Numbered from the stretch's first letter, positions 1 to 6,034 are shown. The stretch is DNA of 6,034 nucleotides from Candidatus Nitrosopumilus sp. (GCA_029863665.1 JAOTUX010000070.1:1-6034); one strand, 5' to 3'. Numbers and translations: made by a program. The notes: generated by a model not told the origin, from the letters alone.

Positions 1-60
1 AAGAATATCTGCGAGTCTTTTTATCAACACATCTGCTGGTACATCGTATACCTTTGCCAT
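1..60 (-). CDS. rps19e: Ribosomal protein S19e, N-terminal fragment (cut by window start)
   Basis: Reading the minus strand from an ATG at 60-58 gives 20 open codons, MAKVYDVPADVLIKRLADIL, which then run off the window. This closely matches my recollection of the start of archaeal ribosomal protein S19e (…VYDVPAD.LI…LA..L), a small-subunit protein found in archaea and eukaryotes but not bacteria. The remaining roughly 130 residues expected for the family are outside the window. The ATG is supported by a TATA-like box about 28 nt upstream, so the transcript would be leaderless or nearly so, as is common in archaea. The gene is the best evidence here that the DNA is archaeal. Only a short peptide is visible, so the family call rests on the distinctive N-terminus. 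Confidence 0.85.
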   Translation of the reverse strand, partial: MAKVYDVPADVLIKRLADIL

Positions 61-83
61 AAAGTGAAAAAATTGATAATCGT

Positions 84-93
84 CTTATAAATC
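84..93 (-). promoter_or_regulatory. Archaeal TATA box of rps19e
   Basis: On the minus strand this reads GATTTATAAG, close to the archaeal TATA consensus (TTTATA core). Its centre lies about 28 nt upstream of the rps19e ATG at 60. That is the usual distance from an archaeal TATA box to the transcription start, so the mRNA should begin at or within a few bases of the start codon. No purine-rich BRE of note precedes it. Confidence 0.6.
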
Positions 94-154
94 ATTGAGG
101 TATTCAGTTAGGTTTCTTAAACACATTCAAGCATAAAATGATTAGATCGAAGTT

Positions 155-513
155 TTACAAAAAAAGAGTTTGGAATCTCTTTCTAATTCTTGCAATAATA
201 ACTACAGGATCTACAAAATACATTCCTACATTCAACAGAATTAAGCTAATTCCACAACCTAGAACTTAGATTCTGAATCCATATCAACATAATTTAGAAT
301 AGAGAGACTAGAAATTATCAGAGTAATTACAAGATGTATCATTTCTTTGAATACGGAATTTTCACGCTCATAATATGCTATGATTGAACTAAATGAATAG
401 TAAAAATCATTGAATGTGTTCATAAATGAAGTTCCTGTTTGTATTTGGAGTAGTTTGTTGTCTCTAAGTTCCTTTATCTGTTACACTTGAGGTGCTAGTT
501 CTGAGCCAAAGCT
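155..513 (-). pseudogene. Decayed 3' end of a CFI-box-CTERM-type membrane protein gene
   Basis: The minus strand from about 513 reads SFGSELAPQV, a stop at 483-481, then QIKELRDNKLLQIQTGTSF and on through NTFNDFYYSFS, YYERENSVFKEM and SLSILNYVDMDSES. The frame then hits TAG at 261-259. Moving to the frame of the CTA codon at 262 continues without a break as LGCGISLILLNVGMYFV, DPVVIIARIRKRFQ and a TAA at 157-155. Restoring one lost G near 267-268 would give SEVLG in a single frame. This order (GSELAP.VQ..RE.RDN, GTSFM..F..FYYSFSP.IAD.EREN, then two hydrophobic helices and a basic tail) is, from memory, the C-terminal domain that follows the CFI box (C-F/L-I-A-T-A) in many thaumarchaeal surface proteins. 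The CFI cysteine and everything before it are missing. About 118 codons remain, with one Gln-to-stop change (CAA to TAA) and one frameshift. Function of the parent protein is unknown. Confidence 0.78.
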
Positions 514-1301
514 ATACAGATATCCCATGGGCTAATTACTCGATTTTCATGGATTACCAATGGATGAGACATGTCATTCAGTATTTTTGAAATATCAGAA
601 AGTCTCAAATCATCTGTGATTACTTGTGCCTCTTCAAGGGCTATAACACTTACCGAAATATTCAAAAAATTCTCTTTACCAAGAAGATAATCAAATTTCT
701 CTATTGTTTCAATAATCATCCTATCATTTATGAATTGATTCGTTCCTTCAAGCAGTATCTTTCGACATTTATTTTTTAACATTAGATTCATGACATCTCC
801 AAAAGTGGCATCTTTATCAAATGTTACAATCCTCCTTTTAGGGATTTCAGAGATATGAAATTTAGAATTACTGTTAATTCCTATTTCCAATAACTTTTTT
901 GCAGAAATAACTGAGTAGTCATTGTTTCCAATATTAATTACTGCGAATGCATTTCCCATATCCTTCCAAAGAGAAATTAACTCTTTGATGCTGATATCAG
1001 AAGTGACTACATTAAGTTGATAGTTAGTAATATCTTCCACCAATTTCATCTCAAAAAAATCAGAAGAGGGGTTTTTGCATACTCCTTGAATTACCTCTCT
1101 TCCGCTAATTACTCCTATTGGCTTAGTACCGTCACGGACTACCACAGAATCTGTAAAAGTTTCTAAATATTGAACAAGTATTTCAGATACAACTTGAATT
1201 TTGTCGTCTTTGCTAACACTTACACAAGGAGTTGAAGTGAGTGAATTTTGTAAAAGATCATTTAGATGACGTGTAGAAATAATTGAATTAAATTCAGCCA
1301 T
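495..1301 (-). CDS. Four-CBS-domain protein, probable ligand-sensing regulator
   Basis: The protein is 268 aa, soluble, and made of two tandem CBS pairs: roughly residues 20-75 (SVVVRDGTKPIGVISGREVI), 87-140 (AFAVINIGNNDYSVIS), 151-205 and 213-266 (…HPLVIHENRVISPWDICIAL). The third repeat is more diverged and its second strand carries NQFINDRMI in place of the usual GIIT. CBS pairs bind adenosine nucleotides (AMP, ATP, SAM) and usually switch a partner protein or domain; no such effector domain is fused here. The only early Met fixes the start at 1301. The gene is transcribed away from the binding-protein/kinase genes and shares a 164-bp spacer with them. The last four or five codons (…ALAQN-stop) lie inside the neighbouring CFI-box relic read out of frame, so the present C-terminus was probably set by a deletion; the fourth CBS fold still looks complete. 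Cytoplasmic location and regulatory role are inferred from the family; the ligand is unknown. Confidence 0.85.
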   Translation of the reverse strand: MAEFNSIISTRHLNDLLQNSLTSTPCVSVSKDDKIQVVSEILVQYLETFTDSVVVRDGTKPIGVISGREVIQGVCKNPSSDFFEMKLVEDITNYQLNVVTSDISIKELISLWKDMGNAFAVINIGNNDYSVISAKKLLEIGINSNSKFHISEIPKRRIVTFDKDATFGDVMNLMLKNKCRKILLEGTNQFINDRMIIETIEKFDYLLGKENFLNISVSVIALEEAQVITDDLRLSDISKILNDMSHPLVIHENRVISPWDICIALAQN

Positions 1302-1357
1302 GGTTGTTAATGATTTGAATATATTATTAACACATTCGAACCGTGAGTGCTTACTAA

Positions 1358-1367
1358 TTTTATAAAT
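1358..1367 (-). promoter_or_regulatory. Possible TATA box for the CBS-domain gene
   Basis: The minus strand reads ATTTATAAAA in a GGATTTATAAAATT context, a good archaeal TATA match. Its centre is about 61 nt upstream of the CBS gene ATG, which predicts a leader of about 35 nt. The core TTTATAAA is palindromic, so it could also serve the plus strand, but that would leave a leader of 50 nt or more before the binding-protein gene. Confidence 0.35.
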
Positions 1368-1405
1368 CCTTTTGAAATTATAATTGAAAATTAGTTTAGG
1401 AAAGA

Positions 1406-1420
1406 AACATAAAAATTATT
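1406..1420 (+). promoter_or_regulatory. Possible weak TATA element for the binding-protein gene
   Basis: An A/T-rich element (AACATAAAAATTATT) is centred near 1413-1414, about 28 nt before the ACG codon at 1442 and about 52 nt before the TTG codon at 1466. The 28-nt spacing is what a leaderless archaeal transcript starting at 1442 would need, which bears on the unclear start of the downstream gene. The match to a TATA consensus is weak and the whole spacer is AT-rich. Confidence 0.25.
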
Positions 1421-1465
1421 GGTTTTATCATCATAATAATTACGGAAAAGACAAAAATTGGTAAT

Positions 1466-2764
1466 TTGATTGCAATAGTAGTAATAATAACGCTAATTGG
1501 AGTTATTGCTTATTCTCAAATAGAAGAAACATTTGGCCCTGCATTAATTGGTCAAGATCAAGATTCTCTTTCTAAAGACGTTTTTATCTCATTAGATGAA
1601 GATAATCCGATTAAAGTCGGGGTGCTTCATTCTTTGTCTGGAACAATGTCCATTAGTGAAACTTCGGTTGTTGATGCTACTCTTTTGGCAATCGAAGAAA
1701 TTAATGAAAGCGGTGGGCTTTTGGGAAGAAAGATTGTTCCAATTATCGCAGATGGAAAATCTGATTGGCCAACTTTTGCTGTACAAGCAGAACGATTAAT
1801 TGTAGAAGAAAAAGTAAGCGCAATTTTTGGTGGTTGGACTTCGGCTAGTCGTAAAACTATGATTCCAGTCTTGGAGGAATTTAATCACATTCTTTTCTAT
1901 CCAGTCCAATATGAAGGACTTGAACAATCGCCCAACATTGTCTACACTGGAGCAGCTCCAAATCAACAGATACTTCCCACCATTGATTGGGCCTTTGAAA
2001 ATCTGGGGACAAAATTCTTCTTGGTGGGTTCAGATTATGTATTTCCCAGAAGTGCAAACCCAATCATGAAAGAACGAATAAACGAGTTAGGTGGAGAAAT
2101 CCTTGGAGAAGAATACGTGATTCTTGGAGAACGAAATTTTGAACTAGTAGATAAAATTGTAAAAACCAAGCCCGATGTTATACTCAATACTATCAATGGA
2201 GATAGTAATTTAGAATTTTTTAACGAGCTTAGAAAAAAAGGAATTGAGTCCAAAGCAATTCCAACTATATCATTTAGTATTGGGGAAAATGAAATACAGC
2301 GTATGGGTGCGATGACTATGAAGGGAGATTATGCGGCTTACAATTATTTCCAGAGTATTGAATTGCCAGAAAATAAAATCTTTGTTCAGAATTTCAAAAA
2401 TAAATATGGGCCCCATCGGGTTATTAGCGATCCAATGGAAGCAGGCTATATTGGAGTTTATCTTTTTGCTAAAGCAGTGGAAAAAGCTGGCTCAGATGAT
2501 GTAAATGCAATTCGTGAGGCAGTTAAAGGTATCACATATGCTGCTCCAGAGGGGATCGTAGGAATAGATCCTAAAACACAACATCTCTTAAAGGTCGTTA
2601 GAATAGGCAAAATTCTTGGTGACGGTCAATTTAAGATAGTCTATAGTAGCGAAGAGCCAATTCATCCAATTCCATATCCTAAATACAAATCTGAGCAAGA
2701 ATGGAATGAATTTCTTGATGAACTCTATAATCGATGGGGACAACGTTGGTCGAATCCAGGATGA
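1466..2764 (+). CDS. UrtA-family urea/short-chain-amide substrate-binding protein, membrane-anchored
   Basis: From the TTG at 1466 the product is 432 aa. A hydrophobic segment (residues 2-17) and an acidic linker precede a periplasmic-binding fold starting near residue 48. The signatures of the UrtA/AmiC/FmdD group are all there: IKVGVLHSLSGTM (49-61), SDWPTFA (99-105), FGGWTSASRK (121-130), LFYPVQYEG (143-151), YTGAAPNQQ (160-168), FFLVGSDYVFPR (184-195), NTINGDSN (241-248), AAYNYFQS (290-297), DPMEAGYIGVYL (322-333) and IDPKTQH (367-373). The family binds urea or small amides; the close match to bacterial UrtA makes urea the first guess. There is no lipobox Cys, so the N-terminal helix probably anchors it outside the membrane. 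The start is doubtful. TTG at 1466 gives a signal helix with no positive n-region, while the frame is open upstream to 1400 and ACG at 1442 would give (M)EKTKIGN before the helix, though no ATG or GTG exists there. No permease or ATPase gene follows; the next gene is a sensor kinase, so a sensing role is likely. Confidence 0.9.
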   Translation: MIAIVVIITLIGVIAYSQIEETFGPALIGQDQDSLSKDVFISLDEDNPIKVGVLHSLSGTMSISETSVVDATLLAIEEINESGGLLGRKIVPIIADGKSDWPTFAVQAERLIVEEKVSAIFGGWTSASRKTMIPVLEEFNHILFYPVQYEGLEQSPNIVYTGAAPNQQILPTIDWAFENLGTKFFLVGSDYVFPRSANPIMKERINELGGEILGEEYVILGERNFELVDKIVKTKPDVILNTINGDSNLEFFNELRKKGIESKAIPTISFSIGENEIQRMGAMTMKGDYAAYNYFQSIELPENKIFVQNFKNKYGPHRVISDPMEAGYIGVYLFAKAVEKAGSDDVNAIREAVKGITYAAPEGIVGIDPKTQHLLKVVRIGKILGDGQFKIVYSSEEPIHPIPYPKYKSEQEWNEFLDELYNRWGQRWSNPG

Positions 2765-2789
2765 GCATAGAAGAGGCAGTTTAAAAGAA

Positions 2790-4757
2790 ATGACTTATCT
2801 ATTCTCGAGTTATTCCAGAAAACTCATTACCATAGTTATGGTATTGAGTCTTATCCCGATATTTTTGATAAGTGGATATCTATATTTTGATAAAATTGAA
2901 ATAGGAACCCACAATCTTAGAGAACGGTTAATATCTATTTCTGGAATTGGTGCTGAGAATATTTCAGATTGGATTAAGCAACGAAAGACTATCGTTCAAA
3001 GTATTGCAGATAACGAATTGATAATTACTGAAACAAAGAAACTTTTAGATCCTAATCTTGGAATTGAAGAATTATTTCTTGTACGATTCGATTTGGAAAA
3101 ATATTTCAATACTTCTATTCAAAGATATGACTGGTTAGAAGAATTAGCAATAAGTGACCCAGAAACTGGTAATGTCATATTTGACTCAGGTCTATCATTT
3201 CAATGGAACAATCTAAAAGGCGAACAACATTTTCAAGATGCGATTAATAAAAAAGTTGGAATGAGTAAAATCCAGTCATCGGCTAATGCTATAAAAAATG
3301 AATATGGCAAATACGACAAAGATGTTCCCACCATGCTAATATCTGTTCCAATTTCTGGAGAGGTGGGAATTGAAGGAATACTCACTGCAAGAATCAATAT
3401 TTTTAAAATAAATCCAAATGTTAAATCATATCTTGCTGACTTTGCCAGTGCTGATCTATATTTAGTAAATTCTAATGGATACTTTATTTCTAAATCTGCA
3501 TTCCCTCAAACGCTTCTGGATTTGAACTTGATAACAAAGAGACCAGAACTTGAGTTACAAATCATAAATCCTCAGTCACAGCAATTTACTCAAATTTTTC
3601 ATGATTCTAACATGAATGAGGCGATTTGGAATCTTGATGGCTATCATAATTATTTAGGAAATCTCGTTGTAGGTTCTATAACTCCTGTCAGTGGAACAGA
3701 GTGGAGTTACATTGTGGAAGTTGATAAAAATGAAGCATATCAAGAAATTTATCTGACTCAAACTGTGTTATTGACCTCAATTGGAGTCATATTATCAATA
3801 ATATTTGCTTCATCTTATTTATTCGCAAATAATTTAGTCAACCCGATTAAATTACTTACAAAAACAGTACAAGATGTCCGAGCAGGAAATAGATATCCAC
3901 GAATTAGTCCTAATATGCAGAAATCAGAAGACGAAGTAGCTGTCTTGGCAAGAGAATTTGATAAAACCTTCAGAGAGATTCTTGAGCTACAACAACAACT
4001 AATCAAAAATAAAAACGAGCGAATTGAAAATCTTCAAGAAATAGACAGAGCAAAAACAGAATTTCTTAACATGCTTTCACATGAATTTCAAAATCCATTA
4101 ATTCCAATAATGGGGTTTTCTGCAACGCTTCAGAAACCTAATCTTCTTGGTGAATTAAATTCTAAGCAATTAGATGCCGTTAAAAAAATTTTGTTGAATG
4201 CAAAAAAATTGCATACTATGATATTAAATCTTCTAGATGTACAAACTTTAGAATTAGGTACTGCTAAATTTGATTATGGTAAATTCAAAGTTGATGAATC
4301 CCTGAGAGAGATATGTAAAAAATTTGAATCTAAAATAATCGAACAAAAAATTCAACTAGTTAACAAAACTCAAAATCCTATAGTCATACAAAGTGATGAT
4401 TTAAGGATAAAACAAGTTTTGTCACATTTGATAGATAATGCTATAGATTTTATTCCAAAGGAAAAAGGAAAAATTGAGATATCTGCACAAGAAGTTGACG
4501 ATACTGTTTTATTTTATGTGAAGGATAATGGTATTGGAATATCCAAAGAGAAACAAGAAAAGCTTTTTAAGAAATTTTATCAAGTAGACTCTGGTCATCG
4601 AAGAAAACATGGGGGGCTTGGAATAAGCCTTTCAATATGTAAAGGAATTGTTGAAGGGTTGGGAGGTAAAATATGGGTAGATAGTGAACCTGGCAAGGGA
4701 TCCACTTTTTACTTCAAAATTCCAAAAAAAGAGAGGAGAGAGAGTGGAAAAATTTAG
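2790..4757 (+). CDS. Membrane sensor histidine kinase (Cache-like sensor, HAMP, HisKA, HATPase)
   Basis: The product is 655 aa from ATG 2790. Order, numbered from this Met: first membrane helix about 11-33; extracellular region about 34-320 that looks like a double Cache sensor (LEELAISDPETGNVIFDSG, VPTMLISVPISG, LYLVNSNGYFISKS); second helix about 324-346; HAMP about 347-397; a short coiled coil; HisKA about 419-487 with the phospho-accepting His431 in LSHEFQNPL; HATPase about 532-645 with N-box Asn550 (LIDNAIDF), G1 DNGIGI (579-584), F-box LFKKFYQ and G2 GGLGISLS. All catalytic boxes look intact; the H-box EFQNP variant departs from the usual ELRTP but keeps the His, Glu and Pro. An ATG at 2706 would add 28 residues by overlapping the binding-protein gene out of frame; 2790 is preferred because it gives a normal short basic n-region (SSYSRK) and 25 nt spacing. 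It is probably co-transcribed with the binding protein, which could act as its co-sensor. There is no receiver domain, and the partner regulator gene downstream appears decayed. Confidence 0.92.
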   Translation: MTYLFSSYSRKLITIVMVLSLIPIFLISGYLYFDKIEIGTHNLRERLISISGIGAENISDWIKQRKTIVQSIADNELIITETKKLLDPNLGIEELFLVRFDLEKYFNTSIQRYDWLEELAISDPETGNVIFDSGLSFQWNNLKGEQHFQDAINKKVGMSKIQSSANAIKNEYGKYDKDVPTMLISVPISGEVGIEGILTARINIFKINPNVKSYLADFASADLYLVNSNGYFISKSAFPQTLLDLNLITKRPELELQIINPQSQQFTQIFHDSNMNEAIWNLDGYHNYLGNLVVGSITPVSGTEWSYIVEVDKNEAYQEIYLTQTVLLTSIGVILSIIFASSYLFANNLVNPIKLLTKTVQDVRAGNRYPRISPNMQKSEDEVAVLAREFDKTFREILELQQQLIKNKNERIENLQEIDRAKTEFLNMLSHEFQNPLIPIMGFSATLQKPNLLGELNSKQLDAVKKILLNAKKLHTMILNLLDVQTLELGTAKFDYGKFKVDESLREICKKFESKIIEQKIQLVNKTQNPIVIQSDDLRIKQVLSHLIDNAIDFIPKEKGKIEISAQEVDDTVLFYVKDNGIGISKEKQEKLFKKFYQVDSGHRRKHGGLGISLSICKGIVEGLGGKIWVDSEPGKGSTFYFKIPKKERRESGKI

Positions 4758-5022
4758 AATTGACGATAATCCGAATTTATTTTCTGATTGAAAAAAGCTA
4801 TTAGAGAAATAACTGTAAGACAATATTTGGTTATCAAGAGAAGTTTGGATCTGAGATGAAGTGATATCATGAATCAATGAGGGAGAAAAAATTTTTGGAT
4901 TGAGACCGGGATTACAGCTATCACAAAATGGATATGATTTCTACTTTATTGTGGAAATGTCTAGAAAGTCAAATTTTGATATAAGATAATCTATAATCAT
5001 AGTCAAAAACCTCAATGTTAAA
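4744..5022 (+). pseudogene. Probable decayed response-regulator receiver gene following the kinase
   Basis: This fills the otherwise empty 300 bp between the kinase and the cyclase. Frame 4744 starts with GTG behind a purine-rich GAGGAGAGAGA and overlaps the kinase stop by 14 nt. It reads VEKFRIDDNPNLFSD, stop, KKLLEK, stops, …INEGEKIFGLRPGLQLSQ, NGYDFYFIVEMSRKSNFDIR, stop, SIIIVKNLNVK. This follows the receiver plan: acidic pair DDNPN after strand 1, KKLLEK in helix 1, NGYDF after the phosphorylation site, hydrophobic SIIIV as strand 4. The DD-to-NGYDF distance is 56 codons (53 in CheY), and NGYDF to the end of SIIIV is 24 (21 in CheY). The phospho-acceptor Asp position holds Gly or Pro, and the C-terminal third with the conserved Lys is not recognisable. 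Six in-frame stops (first at 4789, last at 4987) rule out a working gene. The similarity is read by eye. Decay through substitutions without a visible frameshift is unusual, so confidence is moderate. Confidence 0.5.
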
Positions 5023-5030
5023 ATATTTAT
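5021..5030 (+). promoter_or_regulatory. Archaeal TATA box of the cyclase gene
   Basis: AAATATTTAT lies with its centre about 32 nt before the cyclase ATG at 5058. Transcription would start near 5051-5053, giving a leader of only a few bases. No Shine-Dalgarno sequence precedes the ATG, which fits a near-leaderless message and independent transcription from the kinase operon. Confidence 0.5.
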
Positions 5031-5057
5031 TCTATTAATACTCTATACAATTATTCG

Positions 5058-5726
5058 ATGGACAAATTCCGTATTGATAAAGATAACAAGTATACAACTC
5101 CTACAGTCACCAGGCCAAGAACTTCTTTAAGTCCAATAAAGTATAACGTAGGATATACTGGCATGTCTCAACAATGTTGCGTGGGAGTAGTAGATATGTC
5201 TGATTCTACAAGGATTTCTTCACAACTGCCAGAAGATCAATGGGGCAAGTATTATGAAATTTTCTTAAACTCGATTTCCGATCAGTTGTATAAATTTGGG
5301 GGTTTTGTGATAAAGAATATGGGGGATGGTATTTTATTTTATTTTTTAGATTCACGAGGGTCAAAGAAAGATACTGGTTTTAGAAGTTCTATTGAATGCA
5401 GTATGTCAATGGTTGACATGCACAGCAAAATATGTGAACTTCTAAATGAAGAAGATTTACCATGTTTGAATTTCCGTGTTAGTCTTGACTATGGAAAAGT
5501 AATACTAATGAAAACAAGTAATTGTACCTATATTGATATCATCGGTCCGCCTGTAAATATGTGTGCAAAGATCAATCACTTTGCTCAGACTAATGGTCTT
5601 GTCGTAGGAGGAGATTTTTATCAAAATGTAAAAAAATTCAATGATTTTAGATTCATGCAGGAACAAGGATATAAAATTGGTAACATCAAATTTGATTATC
5701 CCGTTTACAGCGTAAGCAGAAAATAA
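5058..5726 (+). CDS. Class III nucleotidyl cyclase, likely adenylate cyclase (single catalytic domain)
   Basis: The product is 222 aa and soluble: about 37 residues of unassigned N-terminus, then one class III cyclase homology domain (about 38-220). Visible active-site positions: first metal Asp46 in VGVVDMSDST; Lys86, Gly89 and the second metal Asp90 in IKNMGDGILFYF; Asp160 in TYIDIIGPPVN; Asn167 in VNMCAKI. In characterised class III enzymes a Lys/Asp pair at the 86 and 160 positions selects ATP, so cAMP is the predicted product. The transition-state Arg expected four residues after the Asn is Lys171 here, which could lower activity or alter it. The domain works as a homodimer. No sensor, HAMP or receiver domain is fused, so control must come from a partner or from expression. 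It follows the kinase by 300 bp with its own TATA box and converges on a response-regulator gene. Some prokaryotic relatives of this fold act as nucleotide-binding effectors, so catalysis is inferred. Confidence 0.85.
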   Translation: MDKFRIDKDNKYTTPTVTRPRTSLSPIKYNVGYTGMSQQCCVGVVDMSDSTRISSQLPEDQWGKYYEIFLNSISDQLYKFGGFVIKNMGDGILFYFLDSRGSKKDTGFRSSIECSMSMVDMHSKICELLNEEDLPCLNFRVSLDYGKVILMKTSNCTYIDIIGPPVNMCAKINHFAQTNGLVVGGDFYQNVKKFNDFRFMQEQGYKIGNIKFDYPVYSVSRK

Positions 5727-5787
5727 CTGAAATTATTTTAGCTGAACTAAGTTAAGAAGAAGGGATGATATGTTGTTAATTGGATTA

Positions 5788-6034
5788 TTAACCTAATTTA
5801 TCGAGTGTTTCTAAAAGTGTATCAATATCTACTGGTTTTCGTATGCAAGAATGGGCTCCTAATTTTATTAATTCCGAAATGTCACTTTGTGTGGCAGATG
5901 AGGCAGTGAATATAATTATTTTCTGTTTATCTATTATGCCTTCTTCTTTTAGAGTGTGTATCACATCTACTCCACTAAATTCAGGCATGGCCAAATCTAA
6001 AAATACGACATCAAATTTTTGTGCTCTAATTTGA
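5788..6034 (-). CDS. Single-domain response regulator (receiver), 5' part outside window
   Basis: The minus-strand frame is open to the window end and gives 81 C-terminal residues, starting QIRAQKFDVVFLDLAMPEF. The visible receiver elements are strand 3 with the phospho-acceptor Asp (FDVVFLD, codon 5997-5995), the following LAMPEFSGVDVI, strand 4 with the conserved switch Thr (IIIFTASSA), the conserved Lys-Pro (CIRKPVDI) and the last helix (TLLETLDKLG). The protein stops right after helix 5, so there is no output domain on this side; from the family's usual length about 45-50 N-terminal residues with the acidic pair are missing. A TTG at 5994 inside the motif is not a real start. It is convergent with the cyclase across a 61-bp gap. 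As an intact stand-alone receiver near a kinase whose own regulator seems decayed, it is a candidate phosphate acceptor, but nothing in the sequence proves that pairing. Confidence 0.92.
   Translation of the reverse strand, partial: QIRAQKFDVVFLDLAMPEFSGVDVIHTLKEEGIIDKQKIIIFTASSATQSDISELIKLGAHSCIRKPVDIDTLLETLDKLG

Noticed and set aside
120..420. An 11-bp perfect inverted repeat (AACACATTCAA at 120-130 and its complement at 410-420)
   Set aside because: One copy lies in the coding relic (codons for NTFN), there is no target duplication or transposase trace, and short AT-rich matches like this are expected by chance.
259..423. A 54-aa minus-strand ORF starting MNTFNDFYYSFS
   Set aside because: The same frame continues upstream with recognisable family sequence before this Met and downstream after a 1-nt shift, so it is a piece of the CFI-box relic rather than a separate small gene.
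1331..1350. Minus-strand GGTTCGAAT resembling a tRNA T-loop in the divergent spacer
   Set aside because: The flanking bases do not form the 5-bp T-stem (the G that should pair faces G), and no acceptor, anticodon or D arm is found around it.
2706..2789. Longer kinase start at ATG 2706
   Set aside because: It would overlap the binding-protein gene by 59 nt out of frame and add a 28-residue polar, charged leader before the first membrane helix; ATG 2790 gives a normal N-terminus. It cannot be excluded from sequence alone.
5727..5787. Possible bidirectional terminator between the convergent cyclase and regulator genes
   Set aside because: Only a 4-bp TTAG/CTAA stem and one run of four T are present; too weak to call.
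5843..6034. Plus-strand open frame opposite the right-edge response regulator
   Set aside because: The minus-strand reading has clear receiver motifs; the plus-strand product has no recognisable features and is its shadow.

Overview
The window looks like the chromosome of an ammonia-oxidising archaeon of the Nitrososphaerota (Thaumarchaeota), probably Nitrosopumilus-like. This rests on very AT-rich DNA, the first 20 codons of an archaeal ribosomal protein S19e gene, archaeal TATA-like boxes placed for leaderless or near-leaderless transcripts, and a signalling repertoire (CBS proteins, Cache histidine kinases, single-domain response regulators) that I associate with that group. Organism assignment is inference; no marker gene is complete.

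Layout. 1-60 (minus): start of rps19e, with its TATA box at 84-93. 155-513 (minus): a decayed 3' end of a CFI-box-CTERM-type membrane protein gene, with one stop and one 1-nt frameshift. It runs directly into the 3' end of a four-CBS-domain gene (495-1301, minus). A 164-bp divergent spacer follows. On the plus strand come a UrtA-type (urea/amide) substrate-binding protein (1466-2764) and, 25 nt later, a membrane histidine kinase with an extracellular Cache-like sensor (2790-4757). The roughly 300 bp after the kinase holds no intact gene, but reads in one frame as a decayed response-regulator receiver that would have overlapped the kinase stop (about 4744-5022). Next are a class III nucleotide cyclase (5058-5726, plus, own promoter) and, converging on it, the 3' part of a single-domain response regulator (5788-6034, minus, cut by the window end).

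How they may work together. The binding protein sits beside a sensor kinase, and no permease or ATPase gene is visible, so it may present a small nitrogen compound to the kinase rather than feed a transporter. The kinase's own regulator appears lost, leaving it to signal through another regulator, possibly the one at the right edge. A cAMP-type signal could come from the adjacent cyclase. Both relic genes lie exactly in the stretches that otherwise look empty, so this locus shows active gene loss and rearrangement.
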